From the NCBI GenBank assembly GCA_963668435.2, contig CAXXSC010000008.1, forward strand, positions 124,001-188,000: a DNA stretch of 64,000 bases, written 5' to 3'. The position numbers and the translations under genes are program-made. Positions 47,251-58,355 of this stretch are shown piece after piece; position 1 is the stretch's first letter, and each line of letters starts with the position of its first letter. Origin of the DNA: G963668435 sp963668435 (lineage in GTDB: Bacteria; Latescibacterota; Latescibacteria; Latescibacterales; Latescibacteraceae). The notes under the pieces are model-generated. The model had not been told where the DNA came from. It saw only the letters and a list, made by a program, of their open reading frames with translations, and did not search any database.

Positions 47251-49167
47251 ATGAGAAGCTACTCTCTCAGTTTCAAACTCATCGCAGGCGGCATCACGGC
47301 GGTTGCACTGCCGTTGATCGTAGTCGGCACTTTCGCCGTTGTCAAGAGCACCGGCGCCATGAAAACAGCCGCAAACAATGATGTTGTCCACATCGCCCAG
47401 AACCTTTCCTCGATGACCGAGGTTGCACTGAACCAGGAAATGAAAAACACCAACGGTTACAGTGTCAATGGTAATGTCGTGGAGGCACTTACCGCCTATC
47501 TGGAGAAAGGTGAAAGTGGTGCATCCTCAGAACTCACGGCATTGAACATACAGCTCAAGAAGCTGAACGATATGGTGGGTGAAAACTACGAATCCATTCT
47601 TGTTGCGAATGAAAAAGGTGTTGTGATTGCAGATGGCAATTCCGGTCAAAATGTTGGCCTATCACTTTCAGAAAGAGAATATTTCCAGACAGCTGTTAAA
47701 GGCAGGGCCAATATCGGTGAAGCTGTAAAATCGAAAATATCAGGCAAGCCTATTCTGCCGTTCGCCTCGCCAATCATCGCGAAAAACGGCTCAATTGCCG
47801 GTGTTTTCGTGACAGTACTCGATATCAATTTCCTTTCAAAGATCATTGTTGATGTGAAAGTTGGCCAAACAGGTTATCCTTTCGTTGTCGATGAGGACGG
47901 CTCGACCGTGGTCCATCCAGTTGAAGAACATATCCTGGAAACCAATCTCGGAAGCATTCCCGAAATGAGCAACTTTATCGGCAGAATGACACGTCAGGAA
48001 ACTGGTGTGGACGAGTATACATTCGAAGGTATTCATAAAATTGCCGGCTTCGCACCAATCCCTGTCGTCAACTGGAGCATCGGTGTAACCCAGCCTTCAT
48101 CCGAGTTCATGGGCGCCGTTAAGGCAATCCGTAATATAATCCTTCTGGTTGCAGCGATTTTCCTTGGCGTGACAGTGACCATCGTTGTCCTGTTCGCACG
48201 GGGCATCACCAACTCCATCAACAGTGTCATCAACAACCTGACCGAGGGCTCCGCACAGGTTTCCGCAGCGTCCTCCGAGGTTTCCGCATCCAGCCAGCAG
48301 CTTGCCGAAAGCTCCAGTGAGCAGGCGGCCAGCATCGAGGAAATTTCCTCCTCGCTCGAAGAGATTGCATCAATGACAAAGCAGAACGCCCAGAACGCTA
48401 ACGAAGCCATGAACGGTTCCCTCGACACACGCAAATCAGCTGAAAAGGGCGCGGTCACGATGGAAGATATGGTCAAGGCAATTGACGAGATCAAGACCTC
48501 TTCCGACGAAACTGCAAAAATCATTAAGACTATCGACGAAATCGCTTTCCAGACAAACCTCCTTGCACTGAACGCTGCTGTCGAAGCGGCTCGTGCCGGT
48601 GAAGCCGGTGCAGGTTTCGCGGTTGTTGCAGAAGAAGTCAGGAATCTTGCCCTGAGAAGTGCCGAGGCGGCCAAGAACACATCCGACCTTATCGAGCAGT
48701 CCCAGAGAAACGCAGACAACGGTGTTACAGTCACCCGCGACGTCGCATCAATCCTTGAAGAAATCGTCGAGGCATCCAAGAAGGTCGCACAGGTTTCGAG
48801 TGAGGTTTCGAACGCAACTGACGAGCAGGTTCAGGGGATCGACCAGGTCAACAAGGCTGTCGAGATGATGGATACATCAACCCAGACCATTGCTGCAAAT
48901 GCTGAAGAATCGGCATCATCCAGTGAGGAATTGAACGCACAGGCCACTGAGCTCAACACAATGGTCAATGTCCTCATCGGCATCGTCGGCGGCAATTCGG
49001 TTGACGTGAGTTCACAGACAAGGCTTAGCGCTCCCAAATTGACTCACAAAGCCAAGAGTCTGGTACCGAAAATTAACAGGAAACCGGTAAGCTCACGCGC
49101 AAGTTCACAGCTCGTCAAACCCGAAGAGGTCATTCCTCTTGATGATAATGATTTCGAATCATTCTAA
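47251..49167 (+). CDS. Methyl-accepting chemotaxis protein with double Cache sensor
   Basis: A 638-residue chemoreceptor: membrane helix (about 10-32), a dCache periplasmic domain (35-285; ILVANEKGVVIADGNSGQNV and GYPFVVDEDGSTVVHP), a second helix (290-315), and a long coiled-coil signalling domain with the conserved tip IDEIAFQTNLLALNAAVEAA (near 428) and GFAVVAEEVRNLA. The acidic C-terminal tail ends DDNDFESF. No cheA/cheW/cheR genes are in the window, so the rest of the pathway is elsewhere. GGGGGG precedes the ATG, and a terminator follows. Confidence 0.95.
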   Translation: MRSYSLSFKLIAGGITAVALPLIVVGTFAVVKSTGAMKTAANNDVVHIAQNLSSMTEVALNQEMKNTNGYSVNGNVVEALTAYLEKGESGASSELTALNIQLKKLNDMVGENYESILVANEKGVVIADGNSGQNVGLSLSEREYFQTAVKGRANIGEAVKSKISGKPILPFASPIIAKNGSIAGVFVTVLDINFLSKIIVDVKVGQTGYPFVVDEDGSTVVHPVEEHILETNLGSIPEMSNFIGRMTRQETGVDEYTFEGIHKIAGFAPIPVVNWSIGVTQPSSEFMGAVKAIRNIILLVAAIFLGVTVTIVVLFARGITNSINSVINNLTEGSAQVSAASSEVSASSQQLAESSSEQAASIEEISSSLEEIASMTKQNAQNANEAMNGSLDTRKSAEKGAVTMEDMVKAIDEIKTSSDETAKIIKTIDEIAFQTNLLALNAAVEAARAGEAGAGFAVVAEEVRNLALRSAEAAKNTSDLIEQSQRNADNGVTVTRDVASILEEIVEASKKVAQVSSEVSNATDEQVQGIDQVNKAVEMMDTSTQTIAANAEESASSSEELNAQATELNTMVNVLIGIVGGNSVDVSSQTRLSAPKLTHKAKSLVPKINRKPVSSRASSQLVKPEEVIPLDDNDFESF

Positions 49168-49183
49168 AGATTATGTACTTGCG

Positions 49184-49217
49184 AAAAAGGACGGAGATCA
49201 ATCTCCGTCCTTTTTTT
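49184..49217 (+). terminator. Intrinsic terminator after the chemoreceptor gene
   Basis: AAGGACGGAGAT and ATCTCCGTCCTT form a perfect stem (arms 49184-49198 and 49201-49215 including flanking A/T) followed by a T-run. It lies just before the convergent methyltransferase gene and may serve both strands. Confidence 0.9.
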
Positions 49218-49274
49218 ATATCACAAGATGTTATTTCATTGAAATGGTTATTAATAATTGATATGTGTTGTCAG

Positions 49275-49928
49275 TCATTTTTTCATGCTGATTGAAATTC
49301 CGGCCCTGCTTGAGGTGTCAATGCTTGTCTCGTACTCAGAATTCTTTTTAATATATTCTAGGAATTCCCTGATAGCGGGATTGTATATGTTCGAAACATT
49401 ATGAGCAGTGAAACAGCCGCCATGTTCCAGTTTTGGATGGACAGCATCGAAATACTTAAGGTACCACTCCTTATCGGTATCCGAGAAAACAAAATCGAAT
49501 GGCCCCTCGAGTTTTTTTACCAACTCGTGTGCATCCGCAAGGCGGGCATCAATATATTCAGACACACCTGCCTCTCGGAAATATTCAATTGCCTGATTGT
49601 GACGTTCTCTGTCGATTTCGATTGTGATCAGCTTGCCGCCAGTCTTACTGAGAGCCCAGGCAATCCAGATACCGGAATGACCTGTCGAGGTCCCTATCTC
49701 GAGAGCTCTCGTATAGCCGTTTTTCACAATGATGTCATAGAGAGTTCTGCCGTCTGAATATGGTATATTCAGATCATGCCATTCGTCATTGTTTTTCTCA
49801 AGAAACGAGCTGACTCGGGCATCGATATCATCGGTAGATGCATTTTCCTGAGAGACAATCACGGCAGGGAACAAAAACATGATGAAAATCAGGAGAGTGA
49901 TTTTCACATTCGCTTGAAGAACATTCAT
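49275..49928 (-). CDS. Class I SAM-dependent O-methyltransferase with signal peptide
   Basis: Residues about 60-217 form an O-methyltransferase-3-like Rossmann domain: SAM-binding EIGTSTGHSG, acidic strand end ITIEIDRE, and FVFSDTDKEWY in place of the usual metal-binding FIDADK region. Unusually, the first 27 residues are a signal peptide or membrane anchor (ITLLIFIMFLFPAVIVSQ). S-adenosylmethionine is cytoplasmic, so an exported enzyme is puzzling. A GGGG site supports this ATG, so the hydrophobic N-terminus is probably real. Substrate unknown. Confidence 0.82.
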   Translation of the reverse strand: MNVLQANVKITLLIFIMFLFPAVIVSQENASTDDIDARVSSFLEKNNDEWHDLNIPYSDGRTLYDIIVKNGYTRALEIGTSTGHSGIWIAWALSKTGGKLITIEIDRERHNQAIEYFREAGVSEYIDARLADAHELVKKLEGPFDFVFSDTDKEWYLKYFDAVHPKLEHGGCFTAHNVSNIYNPAIREFLEYIKKNSEYETSIDTSSRAGISISMKK

Positions 49929-49992
49929 AGCACCCCTTTTGTGGTCGTGAAAAGAGTACTATCTTAAATATTATTCGAAATGCTTCTTAAAA

Positions 49993-50631
49993 CTATAACA
50001 CGAAAAACAGGATCGAAAAGAAATGACATGCCGCACCGCCAATAACAAAGAGATGCCAGATGGCATGATTATAGGGAAGCGAACGCCAGATATAGAAAAT
50101 AACGCCAAAAGTGTAAAGAAATCCGCCGGAAGCGAGCCAGATCATACCGCCAGAAGGAATTCCCGCCAGAAGCTCTTTGAACGCTATAAGGCAAAGCCAT
50201 CCCATCAGAAGAAATGTCAACGTTGACAAGAGACGGAAACGCCCTGTCATCATAATCTTGAGGATTATGCCGACAAGAGCCAAGCCCCAGATTACGCCGA
50301 ACAGCGACCAACCCCACGCACCACGAATACTCACCAGCATGAACGGTGTGTATGTCCCTCCTATCAAAAGAAAAATCGACGAGTGATCAAGCACCCGGAG
50401 AATACGTTTGACCTTGGGATTTGAAAAACTGTGATAAAGTGTCGATGCAAGAAACAACATCACCAAAGTCGAGCCATAAATACTGAAACTGACAATACGC
50501 CATGCATCACCATACAGCGAAGCGAGCACGACAAGCAATGTGAGCCCGGCGATACTCAGAGCAGTACCGACACCGTGAGTTACCGAATTGGCTATTTCTT
50601 CTCCCTGGGTGTATCTGGATTCAGTTTTCAT
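49993..50631 (-). CDS. trhA: Hemolysin-III/PAQR-family membrane protein
   Basis: A 212-residue protein with seven membrane helices and the family motifs NSVTHGVGT, STLYHSF, LDHSSIFLLIGGTYTPF and HLFVIGGAACHFF, whose Ser, Asp and His residues match the metal-binding set of the PAQR-like hydrolase fold. Despite the name these proteins are not established toxins; E. coli YqfA (TrhA) is linked to membrane energetics. It is 65 bases after the methyltransferase start on the same strand and divergent from the BlaI-like gene. Confidence 0.93.
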   Translation of the reverse strand: MKTESRYTQGEEIANSVTHGVGTALSIAGLTLLVVLASLYGDAWRIVSFSIYGSTLVMLFLASTLYHSFSNPKVKRILRVLDHSSIFLLIGGTYTPFMLVSIRGAWGWSLFGVIWGLALVGIILKIMMTGRFRLLSTLTFLLMGWLCLIAFKELLAGIPSGGMIWLASGGFLYTFGVIFYIWRSLPYNHAIWHLFVIGGAACHFFSILFFVL

Positions 50632-50821
50632 CTGCCCTGCCTCAGCACATTAATGTAATGATTTTTTTGAAACATTTTACATATACTGCAATGTAGTAAA
50701 CAACAGCGCGCAAGGTCAAGTAAGAGTATTATAAATTCATGAGAATTTCTATTAACAGCACAGGACACAACAAAAGACATGATTCGCTTATACGTCTAAT
50801 TATCAACAGGTAAGATCATAC

Positions 50822-50893
50822 TACGAATTAATTCGTATTTTATTCTTGACAAAATCAAAATTGCCAACCATATTAACTACGAGCTAATTCGTA
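50822..50893 (+). promoter_or_regulatory. BlaI-type promoter flanked by two palindromic operators
   Basis: A perfect 16-base palindrome TACGAATTAATTCGTA (50822-50837) and a near copy TACGAGCTAATTCGTA (50878-50893) flank a promoter with TTGACA (50846-50851) and a weaker CATATT (50869-50874) at 17-base spacing. The second operator overlaps the predicted transcription start. The BlaI/MecI-type repressor gene begins 24 bases later, so autoregulation is likely. Confidence 0.75.
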
Positions 50894-50916
50894 TTAACAT
50901 GTTGACGGGAGGATGT

Positions 50917-51306
50917 ATGCGACCGAAATCAAAAACGTTCACCGAATCTGAACTGCAGTTCATGAAACTTCTTTGGGAACGGGACGAGTCTACACCGGAA
51001 CAGATTATCGAAGGGCTTGCAGAAAGCGGCCGTGAGCTCAGTTACGGCACGGTCAGGAATCTGCTCGTTCTCATGATCGAAAAAGGCTATGTTACGCGGA
51101 GGAAAGAGGGCAAGGTCTACCTCTACGCTGCCGTGATTGGAGAAAATGAAGCGCGTGAAACGATGCTGATGGACATGTTGAGCCGTGTTTTCGACGGGTC
51201 CGAGTCGAGTCTTGTTGCCACACTGCTGTCCTCTTCGCAGGTCAGTGATGATAAACTCGACGAAATCCGCAACCTGATCGATCGCAAAAGAAAGGGAGAG
51301 ATGTGA
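50917..51306 (+). CDS. BlaI/MecI/CopY-family transcriptional repressor
   Basis: A 129-residue winged-helix repressor: FTESELQFMKLLWERDESTPEQI, recognition helix LSYGTVRNLLVLMIEKGYV, wing RRKEGKVYLYAAVI, and a C-terminal dimerisation helix region. In BlaI/MecI systems the repressor is cleaved or inactivated after a membrane peptidase (BlaR1/MecR1) senses a signal; the neighbouring gene encodes such a peptidase. I choose the ATG at 50917 with GGGAGG four bases upstream; an ATG at 50899 lies upstream of that site. Its stop overlaps the next ATG (TGATG). Confidence 0.93.
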   Translation: MRPKSKTFTESELQFMKLLWERDESTPEQIIEGLAESGRELSYGTVRNLLVLMIEKGYVTRRKEGKVYLYAAVIGENEARETMLMDMLSRVFDGSESSLVATLLSSSQVSDDKLDEIRNLIDRKRKGEM

Positions 51307-54300
51307 TGACTGGCGTGGGAATTTTAGCAATACTGGATAAAAGCGGCTACATGATGACAAGCTTGTTCGCATCAATTGCCTGGCAGTCGACAGTGCTGTT
51401 TTCTGCAATAGCCGTACTCTCCTTCTTTCTCCGGAAGCAGGCTCCTTCTTTACGGTATAAACTCTGGATTTCTGCATTGTTGGTCCTTCCATTTATCCCG
51501 GCAATCACCAGCGGTTTCGAATATCTGGTCTCCATCCAGAAAGAGATATCTGTCATTCCGGAATATCACCAGCCAAAACAGCAGCCGTCCACAGTCATCA
51601 GTGTTTCCGAAAGTGCCCCGACATCTGAAAGCAGCCAAGTAACCGTGCCGGAAGAAACTCAACCTCTCCCACACTCTCAGCCCTCAATCATCGTTTCCGA
51701 ACAGGCTCTCCCAAGAGAAATAACGGAAAACAATACAAGCGCCATCGATCTTGTCACACAATATCCCTGGGCAATCGTTCCGATCGTCTATTTTCTCGGT
51801 CTCGCTGTATTTTCAACACTTATTATAGCAGGCCGTCTCCGCATACGAAACTGGATTCAGAAGGGCGAGGCGATTATTGACAACACAGTTTTCGATCTTT
51901 TCAGCAAGGCTGCAGAAGAAATCGGAGTCTTTCGTGAATTCATCCTCATTGAGAGTGAAGATGTTCACGCACCACTGACATGCAGAACAAGACGACCGGT
52001 GATAATTCTGCCCAGAGGGTTGACAGACAGTCTTTCCGCTCATGACCTTTATTCCATAGCCCTGCATGAATTAGCTCATATAAAACGAAATGATGTCATG
52101 GCCCTTTCGCTGCTGTCTCTTATAAGGGCTCTGTTTTTCTTCCACCCACTGGTCTGGATTGCAATACGGCAGGTCAGTTATCTCGCAGAACTGTCCTGTG
52201 ACGAGCAGGTGATTCAACACAGCCATGAAAGCGCCGGTTATGCCGACATGCTGACCAGAATCGCCTCGTCTTTGCCCACACAAACCATGAGCTCCGAACT
52301 TGCAGCCGGTTTTATTTTCTCGAAAAACATGTTTGTCTACCGTGTCAGGGCAATTCTCGATGACAGTCACCGTAATATTAAACGTCTTTCGAAACTTGCA
52401 CTGATGGGAATTTCGGCCATGGCAGGTATGTCCCTGGTTGTTGCACTCGCGCTGCCCCTCGGCCAAAAAGATTCTGCCAATGGTGAAGGTCTGACTGTCA
52501 GCGGAATTGTGACTCGCAACGACACGCCGGTCCAGGGCGCGAAAGTGTACGTTGTCACGGTACGTTTCGACTATCGCTGGGATAGAAAAGGCGAAATCAT
52601 CGCCACGGCAAAATCCGGTCGCGACGGCAGATTTACCTGCAAGCTGCCCGCGACAGTAAAAAATATTTTTATTATGCAGTATGCAATCAGGGCGTATAAA
52701 GAAGGTAAGGGCGCAACGGCAGATTTCTTGAAGATGATGCCGGAACATGGAAATTACCACCTCGAACTCGGCAAAACTGAATCGATCGAGGGAACGGTCA
52801 CCAACAGTGAAGGCAAAGCGGTAAAGGGTGCCGAGGTATATCTCACCGACATGCCGGAACAAGTGAAAAAAACAGACAGAAAAGGCCGGTACAGGATTGA
52901 TTCGGTCGCTAAAGAAAGCAGCAACATGATATCAGTTGTAGCGAAAGGCTATGGCAAAGTTTTCCGCCGCGATATTTTCAAAGGTATGCGTGAAGTCGAT
53001 TTCAGTCTCGAAAAAGAGGGCATGATCACGGGAAAAGTCATTTACGGAGACAGCGGAAAACCGGCAAAAGGTATAAGGCTTTATGCTGTAAATGTCGATC
53101 ACGCGGGCCCTTCGAGCGAAATAGTCACAACTGACCGCAAAGGACGTTATATCCTGAAAAACATCAGCGCCGGTATTTATCATGTTACAATCGAAAACGG
53201 TAATGAAATGCCGGAATATGTCGCTAAAGCGGTTGAAAATATTGAGGTAACCGCCGGTGAAACCGTGGAAGACATTGATCTCACACTCGAAGAAGGTGTC
53301 ATTGTCAGCGGTATGGTGACTGGCGGAGAAAAAAGCCTGAGCATCGAAAATGCGACGGTCACAGTTGTGCCGGAATCAATAAATTCCCGTTATATCATCG
53401 GACGTGTTTCTACTGACAAGGAAGGGCGTTTCGCAATCCGGACAATTTCCGATGAGTTCACAATTTATGCCTCGCCGCCCATCGGGTATCTGGATGATCA
53501 TAACACTTCACGCCGCACCATCGACCCGGACGAGAATTTTGAAACTATCAATTTTTATTTTGAAAAAGGAATAACAGTAAAAGGCCGTCTTCTCGAACCA
53601 GACGGTTCACCGGCAGCAGATATCTCCGTTGAAAGCCCTGTATCCTGGACTGGCTGGTTCCCCAGCGTCAGGACAGATGCCGATGGCAGTTTTGAACTCA
53701 TCGGGCTCCAGAACGGCAATAAGTATCAGCTTAATGCCATTGACAAACGGAAAAAACTATTTCTCGAAACAGTCTTCGAGGCAATTCCCGGAGAATCAAT
53801 CGAGTTGGAACTCATTCCATATGAAACGGCATCGATTCAGGGACAGGTTGTCGATGAGACCGGTGAACCGGTATCCGGGGCAATCATCATGAAACGTAAA
53901 AGAATCTACAATCCGAACCAACCGCATCGTTCAGGATTCGCGGTTTTAGCAACCAGTTCCGCTTCAACGGATACGAATGGTCATTTTCAAGTCGAGAACA
54001 TCAACATCGAAGAGGAACTCGACAGCTTCACCGCTGAAGCGAGCGGTTACAAGATGGCCGATCTCATCAATATGGCATCCCTTAAACCGGGACTTAATGA
54101 TGCTGGTATTGTCGAGTTGGCATTCAGCGAAACGCACAACAAGCAGTTATTCGGTAAAGTTGTCGATCCCGGCGGCAAACCGATCACCGGCGCCGCTGTC
54201 AGGATTAACAGGGGCTATGCAGATCTGAAACAGGATTATACCGGCAAGAATGGTGGTTTCAGACTTGAGGGCATCAAAAACGATATCGAGGGGGAAGTCA

Positions 54301-55220
54301 GCATCAGCCATGACGATTATGGCTGGTACAAGTTCATCTACGTTCCCGCGAATACAATGCGCACGTACACCCTCCAGCCTCTCACGGGTACGATCAGCGG
54401 CGTGATCACCGATAGCGATGGAAAGCCGCTTGAGGGTATAGGCATCGATCATCATGATGAAAATTTCGGACCGTCCGGTATAGTGAATTTCTATACACAA
54501 AGTGATAAAAACGGCCGTTTCGAGGTGACCAACCTTGTTGAGAACAGTTATGACCTCACATTCCGCAGCGAGAAAAACGGCTACCGAAAAATTCTTGATG
54601 TCGCAGTCAACACCAGGGACCTCAAGGTTGTAATGGACAGCGCCGACAGTTATGTGCAAACTCCCAGGCAAAACGCGATTGTCGACTATGTACGCAATAA
54701 CCGTGGTCGGCGTAAGGCACTTATCGACAAGCCGGCTCCTCAGATCGAAGCCGGTGAATGGCTGACTGGTGATCCGGTATCACTGGAGGAACTGAAAGGC
54801 AAAGTCGTCCTCCTCTACTTCTGGAATACCAACGAATCCTTGACTGTGCAGCCGCTTTCGGTTCTCAAGCACTGGCAAAAAAAATATGGCGATGATATAG
54901 CTGTCGTGGCTGTTCATGGTCATACCAAGGGCAGCGGGATGACACAACGCACGCTGAACGAATACAACATTGAATTCCCGGTTTTCACTGATTCAGCAAC
55001 CGATATCGAAGGCACTGACGGCAGGACATTTAACAACTATGCGCTTAGATCAATCACTCATAAGCCCTGCCTGACACTCATCGACAAGCGCGGCCATGTC
55101 AGTAAGCATTTTAAAGGATTGATAAGCGGCACTCAGCTGCCCATTCATGAAATTGAAGATAAGATCGACGTGCTGCTCGAAGAAAGCTGGTCAAACAATC
55201 GGGAAACCATCAAGCCATAA
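51306..55220 (+). CDS. BlaR1-like M56 membrane metallopeptidase with repeat ectodomain and thioredoxin-like C-terminus
   Basis: A 1,304-residue protein. Residues about 1-385 are an M56 peptidase: membrane helices near 15-55, 160-180 and 362-384, zinc motif HELAH near 254 and LSCDEQVI near 300. After the last helix come seven or more carboxypeptidase-regulatory-like (Ig-like) repeats, each with an xVxGxVxxxxGxPxxGAxV-type start (for example ASIQGQVVDETGEPVSGAII), spanning about 395-1130. The end (about 1137-1300) is a TlpA/AhpC-like thioredoxin fold (LKGKVVLLYFWNTNESLTV) lacking the CxxC pair. BlaR1 has a penicillin-binding sensor in this position; here the repeat array and thioredoxin-like domain probably form the sensor. 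Start overlaps the repressor stop. Confidence 0.9.
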   Translation: MTGVGILAILDKSGYMMTSLFASIAWQSTVLFSAIAVLSFFLRKQAPSLRYKLWISALLVLPFIPAITSGFEYLVSIQKEISVIPEYHQPKQQPSTVISVSESAPTSESSQVTVPEETQPLPHSQPSIIVSEQALPREITENNTSAIDLVTQYPWAIVPIVYFLGLAVFSTLIIAGRLRIRNWIQKGEAIIDNTVFDLFSKAAEEIGVFREFILIESEDVHAPLTCRTRRPVIILPRGLTDSLSAHDLYSIALHELAHIKRNDVMALSLLSLIRALFFFHPLVWIAIRQVSYLAELSCDEQVIQHSHESAGYADMLTRIASSLPTQTMSSELAAGFIFSKNMFVYRVRAILDDSHRNIKRLSKLALMGISAMAGMSLVVALALPLGQKDSANGEGLTVSGIVTRNDTPVQGAKVYVVTVRFDYRWDRKGEIIATAKSGRDGRFTCKLPATVKNIFIMQYAIRAYKEGKGATADFLKMMPEHGNYHLELGKTESIEGTVTNSEGKAVKGAEVYLTDMPEQVKKTDRKGRYRIDSVAKESSNMISVVAKGYGKVFRRDIFKGMREVDFSLEKEGMITGKVIYGDSGKPAKGIRLYAVNVDHAGPSSEIVTTDRKGRYILKNISAGIYHVTIENGNEMPEYVAKAVENIEVTAGETVEDIDLTLEEGVIVSGMVTGGEKSLSIENATVTVVPESINSRYIIGRVSTDKEGRFAIRTISDEFTIYASPPIGYLDDHNTSRRTIDPDENFETINFYFEKGITVKGRLLEPDGSPAADISVESPVSWTGWFPSVRTDADGSFELIGLQNGNKYQLNAIDKRKKLFLETVFEAIPGESIELELIPYETASIQGQVVDETGEPVSGAIIMKRKRIYNPNQPHRSGFAVLATSSASTDTNGHFQVENINIEEELDSFTAEASGYKMADLINMASLKPGLNDAGIVELAFSETHNKQLFGKVVDPGGKPITGAAVRINRGYADLKQDYTGKNGGFRLEGIKNDIEGEVSISHDDYGWYKFIYVPANTMRTYTLQPLTGTISGVITDSDGKPLEGIGIDHHDENFGPSGIVNFYTQSDKNGRFEVTNLVENSYDLTFRSEKNGYRKILDVAVNTRDLKVVMDSADSYVQTPRQNAIVDYVRNNRGRRKALIDKPAPQIEAGEWLTGDPVSLEELKGKVVLLYFWNTNESLTVQPLSVLKHWQKKYGDDIAVVAVHGHTKGSGMTQRTLNEYNIEFPVFTDSATDIEGTDGRTFNNYALRSITHKPCLTLIDKRGHVSKHFKGLISGTQLPIHEIEDKIDVLLEESWSNNRETIKP

Positions 55221-55259
55221 TTATTTGCGAGTATACTCAATAACTTTGTGACAAACACA

Positions 55260-55294
55260 GAGGGAATCCCACGTAGCAAGGGATTCCCTTTTAT
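55260..55294 (+). terminator. Intrinsic terminator after the M56 gene
   Basis: AGGGAATCCC (55261-55270) pairs with GGGATTCCCT (55280-55289) over a 9-base loop, followed by TTTTATT. It separates the BlaI/BlaR1-like operon from the next gene. Confidence 0.9.
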
Positions 55295-55437
55295 TATTTA
55301 AAGTGCTGTGCCTTAAATCAATCGACAAGGAAAAAACGTGCGTCTCAGATACTTTTACTGTATCTTTCGAGAGAATAATTATCTATGGAACACCTCTACA
55401 AATTCCATTTTCAAACACAACCGCAGGTTCAGCCAGA

Positions 55438-57867
<2,430 letters not shown>

Positions 57868-58355
57868 GGATTATATCCACCATTGATATGTCAAACCTTT
57901 ACAAATTGAAGCCCACAAACACAGCAGCCCCCGGCCACAAAACCATTACCCCCCCTAATACCTTCTTTAGTCCTGCCATAAAAACAACATTTTATATAAA
58001 ATTAACAAAATTTTTCTTGCGTAAAGATCTACATCATGTTTATTATGCAACTAATACTAGTATCAATTATCTTGTTGGCACTGATTGTTAATTGTGATGA
58101 TGACGCGGTGAAATAATGACAGAGAACGATGTAACACGCTTATACACCGAATCTTATGGCAGTATTGCCTTTCTGGGGGCTTTACCCTGTCTTTCCAACT
58201 GCCCTTGTTTTTCTACTTGAGATGTGTTCTGCGTCACTTACCTTTCTTTTCTTCCTCCTCTATTTTATTTACATCGGAAGCTTGTCAGGCAATCAGCCGC
58301 AAGCTCACTAATTCCTTCATATTTCTTCTCATCCCACCGCAAAGGAGAGTCTAAA
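57868..58355. other. 488-base intergenic region
   Basis: No convincing gene. It is AT-rich near 57980-58100. One tiny frame at 58036-58116 would code 26 residues with a hydrophobic start ending in IVNCDDDAVK, lipoprotein-like, but it has no good ribosome-binding site and an atypical lipobox. No strong terminator or promoter pair was found. Confidence 0.4.

Noticed and set aside
49993..50631. A hemolysin toxin
   Set aside because: The hemolysin-III name is historical; the protein is a seven-helix PAQR-type membrane protein and no toxin role is indicated.
51306..55220. A beta-lactam resistance sensor (BlaR1/MecR1 proper)
   Set aside because: The penicillin-binding sensor domain is absent, and no beta-lactamase or PBP2a-like gene is in the window. 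Only the peptidase and repressor logic is shared.
58036..58116. A 26-residue lipoprotein-like mini-gene
   Set aside because: No good ribosome-binding site and an Asn before the Cys, which is atypical for a lipobox. Kept only as a note in the intergenic entry.
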